From Planctomycetota bacterium (GTDB lineage Bacteria > Planctomycetota > UBA1135), in contig JAJRZS010000015.1 in assembly GCA_024275135.1 (NCBI GenBank), positions 50,847 through 114,846 on the forward strand: a stretch of DNA of 64,000 nt, in the 5' to 3' direction. This document shows positions 43,613 to 51,781 of this stretch, one piece after another. The translations under genes were made by a program, and so were the position numbers. How positions within the stretch are numbered: position 1 is the first letter of the stretch; each line of letters opens with the position of its first letter. Below the pieces are notes generated by a model. The model made no database searches. It was not told where the DNA came from and worked only from the letters and a program-made list of their open reading frames with translations.

Positions 43613-45358
43613 ATGAGTTTCCGCCAAGAAATCCGTACTCTTCTAAAAATTGTCCCCCTGCTGGTGGCTGTAAGCTGCTCCGGCGCTCATCCCAAAACCA
43701 CCGCCCCGGCCGTCGATGAGGCCCTCCGCGGGGGCATTGAGCCAGAATCCGCCGAGGTTCAGGCGGAACAACCTCTTCCTAGCCTAGAGGAGCTCCAGCA
43801 ACTCGCGGCTACGGATCCCGAACAAGCCCTCATCCAGATGGATCGGCGCTTGGCTGCAACCCCAGAGGACGGCCCATTGTTGGTGCTTTTCGGAAACACC
43901 ACTTTGGCCCTATTCCAGCGCAAGCAGGATGCCGGCCAACTCGGCCCGGGCTTGGCCGCCGACCTTTTGGCTGATGCCAAGGAGGCGTTCAGCCTAGCCC
44001 AAAAAAGGGACACAGAAAAAGCCCAGGCAGAAGCGGGTTTCGTGCGTTGCCAGCTGCTTGCCGGGGAAGTTGATGCAGCGTGGCAAACGGCGCTTCAATT
44101 GTTCGCCACCATCACCCCGGCCCTAGAGCAAGGGGAAGAAGTGGATTCTTCCCTCTTGCTCTCTGTAGGCAAGGCTGGACTCGCCGCCGCAAGCCAGGCC
44201 AAGCAGGCACAACAGCCAGAGCCCGCTTCAATTCACCTTGCCACCACCAGCCTGGAAACCGCTTGGCAACAAGGAGAATTCTCTGCCGCCTTGCCACTCG
44301 CCGACTTATGGAGTTGGCTTGGACAACAAGAGCGGGCGGCCAAAACTTTGGTCCGTGCGCTGCAACTGCAGCCGAACAACTTGCAGTTGTATCAACGTCT
44401 GCAAAATATCGGCCCTTCGGTGCGCAACCTGCAAGTGGACTTGCTGACGGAGTTATGTCAACAACATCCAGGGCAAGCCATGCCGCTTTGGTATTTGGGG
44501 GAAGCGCTTTATCTGCAAGGTCGGGCCGCGCGGGATGCTGCCGACACCCTGAAGGCTTTGGCTTGTTGGGATTTGGCTGAAGACACCTTTCAGCAAGCCA
44601 TGGCGCTGGAGCCTGCCTATGCCAACACCTGCGAAGAATGGTTGTTTTATGTGCGCACCCAGCGTGGCTGGACCTTGCGTGACGAGGGCAGGATTGACGA
44701 TGCTGCTGCCACCTTTGTCAGCGTCCTGGAGTCGGCACCCGAACGCTTAGAACCCAATCCGGATGCGCAAAGCCTGCATCTTGGCATCGATGCAATTACT
44801 GCCGACTACTATCGCCAGGGAAATTTAAAAGAAGCACGCCAATTCCTGCGCAAAGTTTGCGCCATCTACGATGGCAACTCCGACTGGACCAACAACCTCG
44901 GCTTTTTCTGTCGTGACCTGGGAACCGAAGCTTTGGCTGCCGGCAACGAAGAGCTAGCTCAGCAACTTTTTCAAGAATCCTGGGACGCCTACAGCCGTTC
45001 TGTGGAGTTGGCTCCGGACGATGCGCGCATTGTCAACGACCGCGCTCTCATTGCTGTCTACTACCTGGAAGAGCATCTCGATTTAGCGGAACAAGAGTTG
45101 CACAGGGCCATTGAGCTGGGGGAGCAAAGCCTCAGCCAAATGGGTCCAGATGTTCCCCAATCGGAACATGAATACTACGACATGGCGGTAGGAGACGCTT
45201 GGGAAAACCTGGCCTATCTCTACCTCAATCGCTACCAAGAAATCGGCGACGCGGAAACCTACATCCAAAACAGCCTCAAGCACTTCCCCTTTAACCAACG
45301 CGGCGGCATCCCTCCGCTGCGCAAAAAACTCGAAGAACTGCGCAAACGCAATCCATGA
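43613..45358 (+). CDS. TPR-repeat lipoprotein
   Basis: A 581-residue lipoprotein, lipobox VAVSC near residue 20. The mature protein is helical with many tetratricopeptide repeats, for example AAKTLVRALQLQPNNLQLYQRL, TLKALACWDLAEDTFQQAMALEPAY, and SWDAYSRSVELAPDDARIVNDRALI. The start is the ATG at 43613, because the TATAAT box covers the ATG at 43598. Its TGA overlaps the start of a second TPR lipoprotein gene, so the two are coupled and may form one envelope complex. Function unknown. Confidence 0.78.
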   Translation: MSFRQEIRTLLKIVPLLVAVSCSGAHPKTTAPAVDEALRGGIEPESAEVQAEQPLPSLEELQQLAATDPEQALIQMDRRLAATPEDGPLLVLFGNTTLALFQRKQDAGQLGPGLAADLLADAKEAFSLAQKRDTEKAQAEAGFVRCQLLAGEVDAAWQTALQLFATITPALEQGEEVDSSLLLSVGKAGLAAASQAKQAQQPEPASIHLATTSLETAWQQGEFSAALPLADLWSWLGQQERAAKTLVRALQLQPNNLQLYQRLQNIGPSVRNLQVDLLTELCQQHPGQAMPLWYLGEALYLQGRAARDAADTLKALACWDLAEDTFQQAMALEPAYANTCEEWLFYVRTQRGWTLRDEGRIDDAAATFVSVLESAPERLEPNPDAQSLHLGIDAITADYYRQGNLKEARQFLRKVCAIYDGNSDWTNNLGFFCRDLGTEALAAGNEELAQQLFQESWDAYSRSVELAPDDARIVNDRALIAVYYLEEHLDLAEQELHRAIELGEQSLSQMGPDVPQSEHEYYDMAVGDAWENLAYLYLNRYQEIGDAETYIQNSLKHFPFNQRGGIPPLRKKLEELRKRNP

Positions 45359-46815
45359 TTCTCACTCTCCTGCTTCTCGCCTGCCAGTCGGGTGATTTAG
45401 AAACCGCCTTGGCCGAGGCCTCGGCTTCCGCGGCACAAAACAACTTTGCCACAGCGGTGCAACAGCTGAAAGATGCTGGCGTTGAAGACAGCGCCGATGC
45501 TTCTGCCTGGACCGCTTATGGAGAGTACTCCTCAAAACTCACCGAGGCAGAAATCAGCAGCGGCCGTCTTGCCGGCCTCGATGCCTACGATGCTTGGAAT
45601 GACGTTGCTTGGATTTTCGAGAATGCGGCCGCTTGCGAAGGTGCGGAGCCGAAGGTCTGGACTAATTGGTCGGAAGCCCTGCTCAATGGCAACGATGTTG
45701 GCAACAGTTTGCGCGCAGTGGAAGATGGCTTGCTGGTTTACCCAAAATCCGCGGATTTGTATTTGCAAAAAGGTCGGGTGTTGATGGCTCGCGGCCGGGC
45801 CAGTGGAGAAGTTGGGGATGAGGAAGCGGCGGCAAAAGCCTACGCCTCCGCAGATGCCGCTTTCGCCAAAGCCTTCGAACTAGCCCCAAATAAGGCAGCG
45901 CCATGCCTACGTCGAGGAGAGCTTTGGTGGACCTTGTACTACAACGGTGGCAGCAAAGATCAAGACTTGCATGATCGCGCTCTAGAACAATTCAAACTGG
46001 CCGCAGAAACCGATTCAGAAAATGTCGACAGTGGCATGATTAGTAGCTGGCTGGGCGCGGAGGGAATCCCTATCTTGGACATCTTGATTCAAAAACAGCC
46101 AGACAATGCCTTGCATTATTGGTATCGGGGATCCGCCTACTACAATCTCGGGCCTGACAACTGGCCGCAAGTGCGGGATGATTTTTTGAAAGTTTTGGAG
46201 CTGAATCCCCAATTCACCAATGCTTACTACTTCCTGGCCGATGGCGCCATGCAACGCGGAACCCAGCTCAGCAAAGGCGGCGACCAAGCTAAAGCAGAAA
46301 AAGCGTTTTCTGCCGCCGCAAAGTTTTGGGCTTTGTACCTGAAAGACTTTGGCCCCAGCTATCGCGCCAACGTGCAACAAACCGAGGGCGGTGGCAAAGC
46401 AGCTGCCGACATCATGAACTGGTTGGCCGGGAAAACCAACATGCAAAATGGCACTATTCTGTTGGAGTGGGCCGTGCAAACGGTGCCAGATTTTGCCGAC
46501 GCATGGAACAATTTAGCCTTCTTCTACCGCGATACCGGGCGGCCAGAAAAAGCCCGCGAGGCCTACTCCAAGGCACTAGAACTCCAACCAGAGGATCCGC
46601 AAATCATGAACGATTATGCGGTGATTTATCACTACTACTTGCGCAGCGAGGATGAACTGGCCAAGAGTTTGTATACGAAGGCCATTGCAACGGCACTAAA
46701 GATGCTGGATTCGGGTGAAGTTGCCGAAGCCGACCGCGGGCGCATCCAAACGGCGCTCCGCGATGCCACCAACAACTTGAAAAAGCTCGAGGCTGGCAAC
46801 CGGAAGAACCAGTAA
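45355..46815 (+). CDS. TPR-repeat lipoprotein
   Basis: A 486-residue lipoprotein with a very short signal (MILTLLLLAC, Cys10). TPR-like repeats run through the whole mature part: AKAFELAPNKAAPCLRRGELWW, VLELNPQFTNAYYFLADGAM, and AWNNLAFFYRDTGRPEKAREAYSKALELQPEDPQ near the end. It starts in ATGA overlap with the TPR gene before it and resembles it in plan, suggesting an old duplication, although the two are far from identical. Function unknown. Confidence 0.75.
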   Translation: MILTLLLLACQSGDLETALAEASASAAQNNFATAVQQLKDAGVEDSADASAWTAYGEYSSKLTEAEISSGRLAGLDAYDAWNDVAWIFENAAACEGAEPKVWTNWSEALLNGNDVGNSLRAVEDGLLVYPKSADLYLQKGRVLMARGRASGEVGDEEAAAKAYASADAAFAKAFELAPNKAAPCLRRGELWWTLYYNGGSKDQDLHDRALEQFKLAAETDSENVDSGMISSWLGAEGIPILDILIQKQPDNALHYWYRGSAYYNLGPDNWPQVRDDFLKVLELNPQFTNAYYFLADGAMQRGTQLSKGGDQAKAEKAFSAAAKFWALYLKDFGPSYRANVQQTEGGGKAAADIMNWLAGKTNMQNGTILLEWAVQTVPDFADAWNNLAFFYRDTGRPEKAREAYSKALELQPEDPQIMNDYAVIYHYYLRSEDELAKSLYTKAIATALKMLDSGEVAEADRGRIQTALRDATNNLKKLEAGNRKNQ

Positions 46816-46821
46816 ACAAAA

Positions 46822-46854
46822 ACAGCCCGCAGCCCACCACCAGCTGCGGGTTGT
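46822..46854 (+). terminator. Strong stem-loop after the TPR pair
   Basis: ACAGCCCGCAGC (46822-46833) pairs along 12 bp (one G-T) with GCTGCGGGTTGT (46843-46854), loop of nine bases. It follows the TPR stop by 6 bases. The downstream tract is TATCATTTCC, not a full T-run, so it may terminate weakly or stabilise the message 3' end. The trkA -10 element begins right after it. Confidence 0.6.
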
Positions 46855-46860
46855 TATCAT
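46855..46860 (+). promoter_or_regulatory. Candidate -10 element TATCAT of trkAH
   Basis: TATCAT ends eight bases before the ATG at 46869, leaving room for at most one or two untranslated bases. No Shine-Dalgarno is present. It fits a leaderless or near-leaderless trkA message. Confidence 0.4.
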
Positions 46861-46868
46861 TTCCCCAC

Positions 46869-48233
46869 ATGCGCATTACCATTGGTGGAGAAGATGCGGT
46901 TGCCTTTCGCCTCGCCGAGGCTTTGATGACCGACCATGAAGTCACAGTCATCGTACCGCAGGATTTGCGCGATCCAGCGCTTGAGCGCTTGGATGTGCAA
47001 GTTCTCCACGGCCCCACCTCCGCCGGTAAAACCTTAAAGGCTGCCGATGTGCATAAGGCCGATTTATTTGTCGCCTGCACATCGGCCGACGAACGCAACT
47101 TGGTTGCCTGCGCGGAGGCCAAACGCTTGGGGGCAGCCAAAGTCACTTGCTTCCTCCGGCGCCATGAAGTGCAAACAAATGAAATTGAGGCTGCGAGTCT
47201 GGCCCGCTCTCTCCATATCGACCAAGTCATTTTGCCGGCCGCTCGGCTTGCTCGTGAAATCCTCAAAATTGTTTTAGTGCCCGGGGCCTTAGAAGCGGAT
47301 GCCTTTGAAAATGGTCGCGTTCGCCTGGTCAAACGTTCGGTTGATGTGGGCTCCCCTTTTGATGGTGCGGTACTCAAAGACCTGGGGGTTCCTCGTGGTG
47401 TAGTTTTGGTGATGGCCCAGCGCGGATCCGAGCGCTTTATTCCCCGCGGCGATACCCAGTTTCAGGCTGGTGACAAAATCATGGCCATGGGTAACCTGCA
47501 AGGAATGGACGCCTTGATGTCCGAATTTCTGACGGTGCACAAATCGAATAAAGATCCGCGGCGTGCTGTTGTTGTTGGCGGTGGTGCCGTCGGTTTTTCC
47601 GTTGCTGAGGGATTGGAAAAATCTGGCTGGAAGGTCAAGTTGATAGAAGCCGACGAAAAGAGGGCGATTGAGATTGCCCCTCAACTCCATTCTTTGGTTT
47701 TGCATGGAGACGGCACCGACCTGGAGTTATTGCGACAGGAACATATTGCTGACAATCCTGTACTTATTGCCGTCACTAGTAACGATGAAAAAAACCTATT
47801 AATCTCCCTGCTCGCCAAGCAGCAAGGTGTTGGTCGCATCGTCACGCGAGCCGATAAAGAATCTAATGAGTGGTTGTTCGAGCAAGTGGGAATTGATGTG
47901 GTGCGCTCCACCACCGGCGCCGCCATCCGCACCGTCGTGCGCCAAGTTAATCGTTCGGAACATGATTTGATGGCGGAATTTGAACATGGCGATGTAAAAG
48001 TTCTTCGCCTTAATGTCCCCGAAGGCACAACGGATTTACCGCTGAACAATTTGCAAGCCCCTTCCTTTGCCATTGTCGGAGCCATCCTTCGAGATTCCAA
48101 GGTCATCATCCCGCATGGCCGAGATTTCATCAAAGCTCACGATCAACTCCTGGTCTTTTGCCATGCTAATTGTGCCGAGGAAACGCGCACATATTTTGAA
48201 CGTACCCAATCCAAACGCTCCACCGCCAGGTAA
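46869..48233 (+). CDS. trkA: Trk system potassium uptake protein TrkA
   Basis: A 454-residue cytosolic NAD(H)-binding regulator of TrkH potassium channels. It has two RCK_N domains and two RCK_C domains, as TrkA does. The first dinucleotide fold is unusual (ITIGGEDAVAFRLAEAL, lacking the full GxGxxG), the second is standard (VVVGGGAVGFSVAEGLEK). LVACTSADERNLVACAEAKR and VLIAVTSNDEKNLLISLLAKQ are the paired NAD-fold strands. Start: ATG at 46869; an upstream ATG at 46851 would lie in the -10 region. trkH follows after 6 bp. Confidence 0.93.
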   Translation: MRITIGGEDAVAFRLAEALMTDHEVTVIVPQDLRDPALERLDVQVLHGPTSAGKTLKAADVHKADLFVACTSADERNLVACAEAKRLGAAKVTCFLRRHEVQTNEIEAASLARSLHIDQVILPAARLAREILKIVLVPGALEADAFENGRVRLVKRSVDVGSPFDGAVLKDLGVPRGVVLVMAQRGSERFIPRGDTQFQAGDKIMAMGNLQGMDALMSEFLTVHKSNKDPRRAVVVGGGAVGFSVAEGLEKSGWKVKLIEADEKRAIEIAPQLHSLVLHGDGTDLELLRQEHIADNPVLIAVTSNDEKNLLISLLAKQQGVGRIVTRADKESNEWLFEQVGIDVVRSTTGAAIRTVVRQVNRSEHDLMAEFEHGDVKVLRLNVPEGTTDLPLNNLQAPSFAIVGAILRDSKVIIPHGRDFIKAHDQLLVFCHANCAEETRTYFERTQSKRSTAR

Positions 48234-48239
48234 TAACCG

Positions 48240-49721
48240 ATGCGAATTGCCTTGGTTCTAGGAGTCATTGGGCGCTTGCTGCAAGTGTTTTGCTTTGCCT
48301 TTGTGCCTCCTCTCTGCCTCGCCCTTTGGGACACTTGGCAACAGGGGGAACCATGGTTGGAGCCTATTGGATTTGCTGGCGCCATGCTGCTGACTTGGCT
48401 GAGCGGTTTTGTCCTCGGTAAGTTCTTTGTCCCTAACCCCAACTTTCGCCGCGCCGAAGCTCTGGCGGTGGTTGCTGGAGCCTGGTTCGTTATCGCCCAT
48501 TTTGCCGCAATCCCCTATCTACTTGCGGGATTAGGTTATGTAGATTCCTTTTTCGAATCGATGTCCGGTTTGACTACTACCGGCGCCACCATCCTGCAAG
48601 ATTTCTCCCAACATGGGCGCGCCTTCTTTCTTTGGCGATCGATGACACAATGGTTTGGGGGCTTGGGAGTTATCGCTTTATTCGTTGTTGTCTTGCCTCA
48701 GCTTGGTATTGCAGGCCGCCAAATCCTTTTCGCCGAAGGCTCGGATGCAACCACCGACGTCATCAGCCCTAGTGTGCGCCAGTCTGCGCGTCGTTTATGG
48801 CAACTCTATGTTTTCTTGACTTTGCTCGAAGTCGTCCTGCTCCATGGCCTTGGCTCGATGGGGCTTTATGAATCCTTTTGCCACGCACTCACCACCATGT
48901 CGGCCGGTGGGTTTTCACCCCACCCGCTTTCAATTGCTGGCTACGAAAACCCTGCTGTGGAGTGGATTTTGGTTTGTTTTATGCTGCTCAGCGGGATGAG
49001 CTTTCCGCTGATTTGGGTCGGTCTCACTCGACGACCAATGGAATTTTTGCGCGATGGGGAATTCCGGTTTTACATTCTTTGCGCAGGAGCTGCCGGGATG
49101 GGTATTGCAGCTTTACTCGCCGGCGGTATTCCAGGAACTACCGAGTTGCGACTTAGCCTTTTCCAGTCGGCCAGCATGATATCCAGCACCGGATTTGCCA
49201 GTGTTAACTATACGGCACAACCCTGGACTGATGGAATGCGGGTCTTGCTGCTTGCGGTCATGCTGGTGGGTGGCTGCGCAGGTTCCGCCGCCGGGGGGCC
49301 AAAGGCTGTGCGGATTCTTCTTTCCCTTAAATTCATGTGGCGCGAATTCACCCGTGTGCTGCATCCGCGCGGGGTAATCCCACTGCGTCACCGAGGACGA
49401 GCCGTACCCAACGACGCCATGCGCGCTATTTTGAATTTGGTACTTGCCTTTGGCGCTTTAGAACTTCTCATGGGCTCGATTATGGTGCTCTTAGGTAGTG
49501 ATTTTGTCAGTGGCTTCACCGCATCCCTGGCCTGCATTGGCAATATTGGCCCCGGTTTTGGTGCCGTGGGTCCGATGGAGAACTTTGCCCTCCTGCACCC
49601 AATGGCAAAAATCTCCTTAACCCTCGGCATGTGGATGGGACGACTCGAGCTCCTCACCGTCCTCGTCCTATTGCACCCCGATGTTTGGCGCAGCCTGCGC
49701 TGGAGAGGACGCCATGATTAA
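48240..49721 (+). CDS. trkH: Trk potassium channel subunit TrkH
   Basis: A 493-residue polytopic membrane protein. The four pore repeats of the SKT family are visible, with selectivity-filter segments MSGLTTTGATIL, TTMSAGGFSP, MISSTGFASVNY and ACIGNIGPGFG. A gating-loop-type Gly/Ala/Ser stretch is GGCAGSAAGGPKAVR. With TrkA it takes up potassium. The last eight bases overlap the start of an adenine methyltransferase gene. Confidence 0.95.
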   Translation: MRIALVLGVIGRLLQVFCFAFVPPLCLALWDTWQQGEPWLEPIGFAGAMLLTWLSGFVLGKFFVPNPNFRRAEALAVVAGAWFVIAHFAAIPYLLAGLGYVDSFFESMSGLTTTGATILQDFSQHGRAFFLWRSMTQWFGGLGVIALFVVVLPQLGIAGRQILFAEGSDATTDVISPSVRQSARRLWQLYVFLTLLEVVLLHGLGSMGLYESFCHALTTMSAGGFSPHPLSIAGYENPAVEWILVCFMLLSGMSFPLIWVGLTRRPMEFLRDGEFRFYILCAGAAGMGIAALLAGGIPGTTELRLSLFQSASMISSTGFASVNYTAQPWTDGMRVLLLAVMLVGGCAGSAAGGPKAVRILLSLKFMWREFTRVLHPRGVIPLRHRGRAVPNDAMRAILNLVLAFGALELLMGSIMVLLGSDFVSGFTASLACIGNIGPGFGAVGPMENFALLHPMAKISLTLGMWMGRLELLTVLVLLHPDVWRSLRWRGRHD

Positions 49722-50724
49722 ATACCTAGGATCCAAGCGCCTCTTGCTGCCCTTCATTTTGGAAGCCATGCGCGATCTCCAGCCACAAGGACAAGTTTTG
49801 GATTTGTTTTCGGGCACCTCCCGAGTTGGCCAGGCGCTCAAAGCCGCAGGCTACTCGGTTATTGCCAACGATAACAATCAATATGCTCACTGTGTCGCTC
49901 AATGTTATGTGGAGGCCGACGCTGAAGATCATGCGCTCGACTTAGAACGCAATTTAGCAATTCTGAGGCAAGCGTCCCCGCTGGATGGCTGGTTCACGGA
50001 AACCTATTGTCGGCAAAGTCGTTTTTTTCAACCGCAGAATGGTGCCCGCATCGAAGGCATGCGTATTGCTTTGGAGCAGATGCCGCTGACCCCAATTCAA
50101 AAGTCCATTTTGCTGGTGGCGCTGATGGAAGCTGCAGACCGCGTGGATTCCACAACTGGAGTGCAAATGGCTTTCCTTAAAAGTTGGGCTCCGCGGGCTT
50201 CCAATCCCTTAGTGCTGCGCAAGCCTGAACTCCTCCCTCGCTCCCCAGGTGGACCTTGCCAGGCCTGGTGCCTCGACGCCCTTGATGCCGCCAACCAGTT
50301 TGAGGGCGATGTTGTTTATCTCGACCCACCCTACAACCAACATTCCTACCTCGGCAATTACCATATCTGGGAAACCCTAGTGCGCTGGGATTTTCCCGAA
50401 GTCTACGGCAAAGCATGCAAACGTGTCGATTGCCGCCAACGGCGAAGTGCCTTCAATTCAAAAATCACGATTGCCGAGGCTTTGCAAAAAGTTTTGGAAG
50501 CTCTCTCCGGACGGCCGATGTTGGTGTCCTTTAGTGATGAGGGTTATTTGCAACGCGAGCAAATTGAAGGGATGCTCGCCAAGCATGGAACGGTGGAAAC
50601 TCGGCAACAAAGCCATGTGCGTTACGTGGGAGCCAAAATCGGCATCCACAACCAGCAGGGGCTAAAAGTTGGACAAGTCTCCCACCTCAAGAACCAGGAA
50701 TTCCTGTTTCTTGTGCGACCATAA
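49714..50724 (+). CDS. D12-class DNA N6-adenine methyltransferase, orphan
   Basis: A 336-residue Dam-like methyltransferase. The N-terminal IKYLGSKRLLLPFI and motif I DLFSGTSRVGQALK bind S-adenosylmethionine, and motif IV is YLDPPYNQHSY. The NSKITIAEALQKVLEAL region and a C-terminal FLF are typical for D12 enzymes. The start is the ATG at 49714, inside trkH. No restriction endonuclease or specificity gene is nearby, so it is an orphan, likely for regulation or repair signalling or a relic. It may recognise a short palindromic site; the sequence does not tell which. Confidence 0.85.
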   Translation: MIKYLGSKRLLLPFILEAMRDLQPQGQVLDLFSGTSRVGQALKAAGYSVIANDNNQYAHCVAQCYVEADAEDHALDLERNLAILRQASPLDGWFTETYCRQSRFFQPQNGARIEGMRIALEQMPLTPIQKSILLVALMEAADRVDSTTGVQMAFLKSWAPRASNPLVLRKPELLPRSPGGPCQAWCLDALDAANQFEGDVVYLDPPYNQHSYLGNYHIWETLVRWDFPEVYGKACKRVDCRQRRSAFNSKITIAEALQKVLEALSGRPMLVSFSDEGYLQREQIEGMLAKHGTVETRQQSHVRYVGAKIGIHNQQGLKVGQVSHLKNQEFLFLVRP

Positions 50725-50738
50725 AGTTGGGGGGAAGC

Positions 50739-51155
50739 TTAACCCTCGTGCATGGCGATGTAGTCGCGCATTTCTCGCACTTCTTGGTGCACGAGATCGC
50801 GAATGGACAACACCCCCACCAGCTGCCCCTCCGCATTCAACACCGGCAGGTGTCGGATGTGGTGACGCTGCATGAGGTAGCGCGCATCGGCTGCATGCTG
50901 TCCCTCTTCTGCACAAATCAGGTCTTTGGTCATGACGTCTTCCACGCGGACAGCATCGACATCCAGATTACGCAAAAGGACGCGCTTCAAGACATCTCGC
51001 TCGGTAAAAAGACCCACCAACTTGGTACCGTCCATGATGGCGGCGGCACCGACATTGGCTTCCGCCATGGATTTGGCGGCATCCCTCACGGTGGCTTGTG
51101 GGCTAATGGAGACCACACGCTTCTGTTTCCCCACGAGGTTTTTCAGTTCAGTCAT
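50739..51155 (-). CDS. CBS-domain protein
   Basis: A 138-residue protein made of two CBS repeats: RVVSISPQATVRDAAKSMAEANVGAAAIMD with LVGLFTERDVLKRV, and VEDVMTKDLICAEEGQHAADARYLMQRHHIRHLPVLNAEG with LVGVLSIRDLV. It probably binds an adenosyl ligand as a dimer and regulates a partner; none is fused. The ATG has a good Shine-Dalgarno (AGGAG, six bases upstream) and a TATAAA box, so this gene does have a leader, unlike its neighbours. Confidence 0.88.
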   Translation of the reverse strand: MTELKNLVGKQKRVVSISPQATVRDAAKSMAEANVGAAAIMDGTKLVGLFTERDVLKRVLLRNLDVDAVRVEDVMTKDLICAEEGQHAADARYLMQRHHIRHLPVLNAEGQLVGVLSIRDLVHQEVREMRDYIAMHEG

Positions 51156-51202
51156 TTTTTTCTCCTAGTAAACTTTATACCCTAAAGGCGATGGGCGCAA
51201 AC

Positions 51203-51217
51203 CCTTTCCAGGAAAGG
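51203..51217. promoter_or_regulatory. 15-bp palindrome CCTTTCCAGGAAAGG
   Basis: A perfect inverted repeat (7-bp arms about a central A) in the 82-bp spacer between the Lrp-type gene and the CBS gene, both on the minus strand. It lies about 20 bases upstream of the CBS gene's TATAAA box, so it may be an operator. As an RNA hairpin it would have a 3-base loop and only a short T-run (GTTT), a weak terminator for the regulator gene. Confidence 0.4.
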
Positions 51218-51237
51218 ATATGCCCCAATGAGCCAAC

Positions 51238-51711
51238 TCAGCCCCCATTCTCGGCTGCAAGGAAACAAGGCCATACTGTTTTCTGCTCCACAGAGTAAAG
51301 CAGGGAGGTTTGAATCTGGGCCACTTCTGGCCGGGTGGTGAACGCATCCAAGGCCAAATCCCGAAGGTGATGTGGATTGCGCACAGCCACATGGACCAAA
51401 AAATCAAATTCGCCGGTTAGGTGAAAAAAGCCCACGGTTTCGGGCAAACTCAGGATATGGGCACGTAAGTTCTCCACTTGATCCCGAGAATGGCGCACCA
51501 GTCTCACCTGAATCATGGCCTGGGTGCCAATCCCCAATTTCTCTGGGTCTGCCCGCGCATGAAATCCGCGCAATACCCCCTTCTGGACCAATTTGCGCAC
51601 CCTTTCCAAGCAACTGGATGGGGCCAAATGGACCTTGGCCGCCAACTCCTTATTCGACAGCCGAGCATTCTTCTGCAATTCAAGCACAATACCGTAGTCT
51701 GTTCGGTCCAT
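51238..51711 (-). CDS. Lrp/AsnC-family transcriptional regulator
   Basis: A 157-residue regulator. The N-terminal helix-turn-helix covers DYGIVLELQKNARLSNKELAAKVHLAPSSCLERVRKLVQKGVL; the C-terminal alpha/beta ligand-sensing (RAM) domain contains SLPETVGFFHLTGEFDFLVHVAV. Lrp-family proteins sense amino acids and bind as octamers to repeated sites. It is divergent from a Cys/Met-metabolism enzyme at 51782 and probably controls it. TAATAT ends six bases before the ATG, so the message looks leaderless. Confidence 0.9.
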   Translation of the reverse strand: MDRTDYGIVLELQKNARLSNKELAAKVHLAPSSCLERVRKLVQKGVLRGFHARADPEKLGIGTQAMIQVRLVRHSRDQVENLRAHILSLPETVGFFHLTGEFDFLVHVAVRNPHHLRDLALDAFTTRPEVAQIQTSLLYSVEQKTVWPCFLAAENGG

Positions 51712-51781
51712 AAGCCAATATTACCGTACCTTCCGAGGTCTATTCGGCATTTTCCGTACGGATTTCGGGTGCAATTGGGGC
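51712..51781. promoter_or_regulatory. Divergent promoter/operator region with paired CCGTAC sites
   Basis: The 70-bp spacer holds two CCGTAC repeats (51724-51729 and 51754-51759), 30 bp or about three helical turns apart. The second lies in a 10-bp palindrome TCCGTACGGA (51753-51762). TAATAT (minus) ends six bases before the regulator ATG at 51711 and TGCAAT (plus, 51770-51775) ends six bases before the enzyme ATG at 51782. The layout suits Lrp binding over both promoters. Confidence 0.55.
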
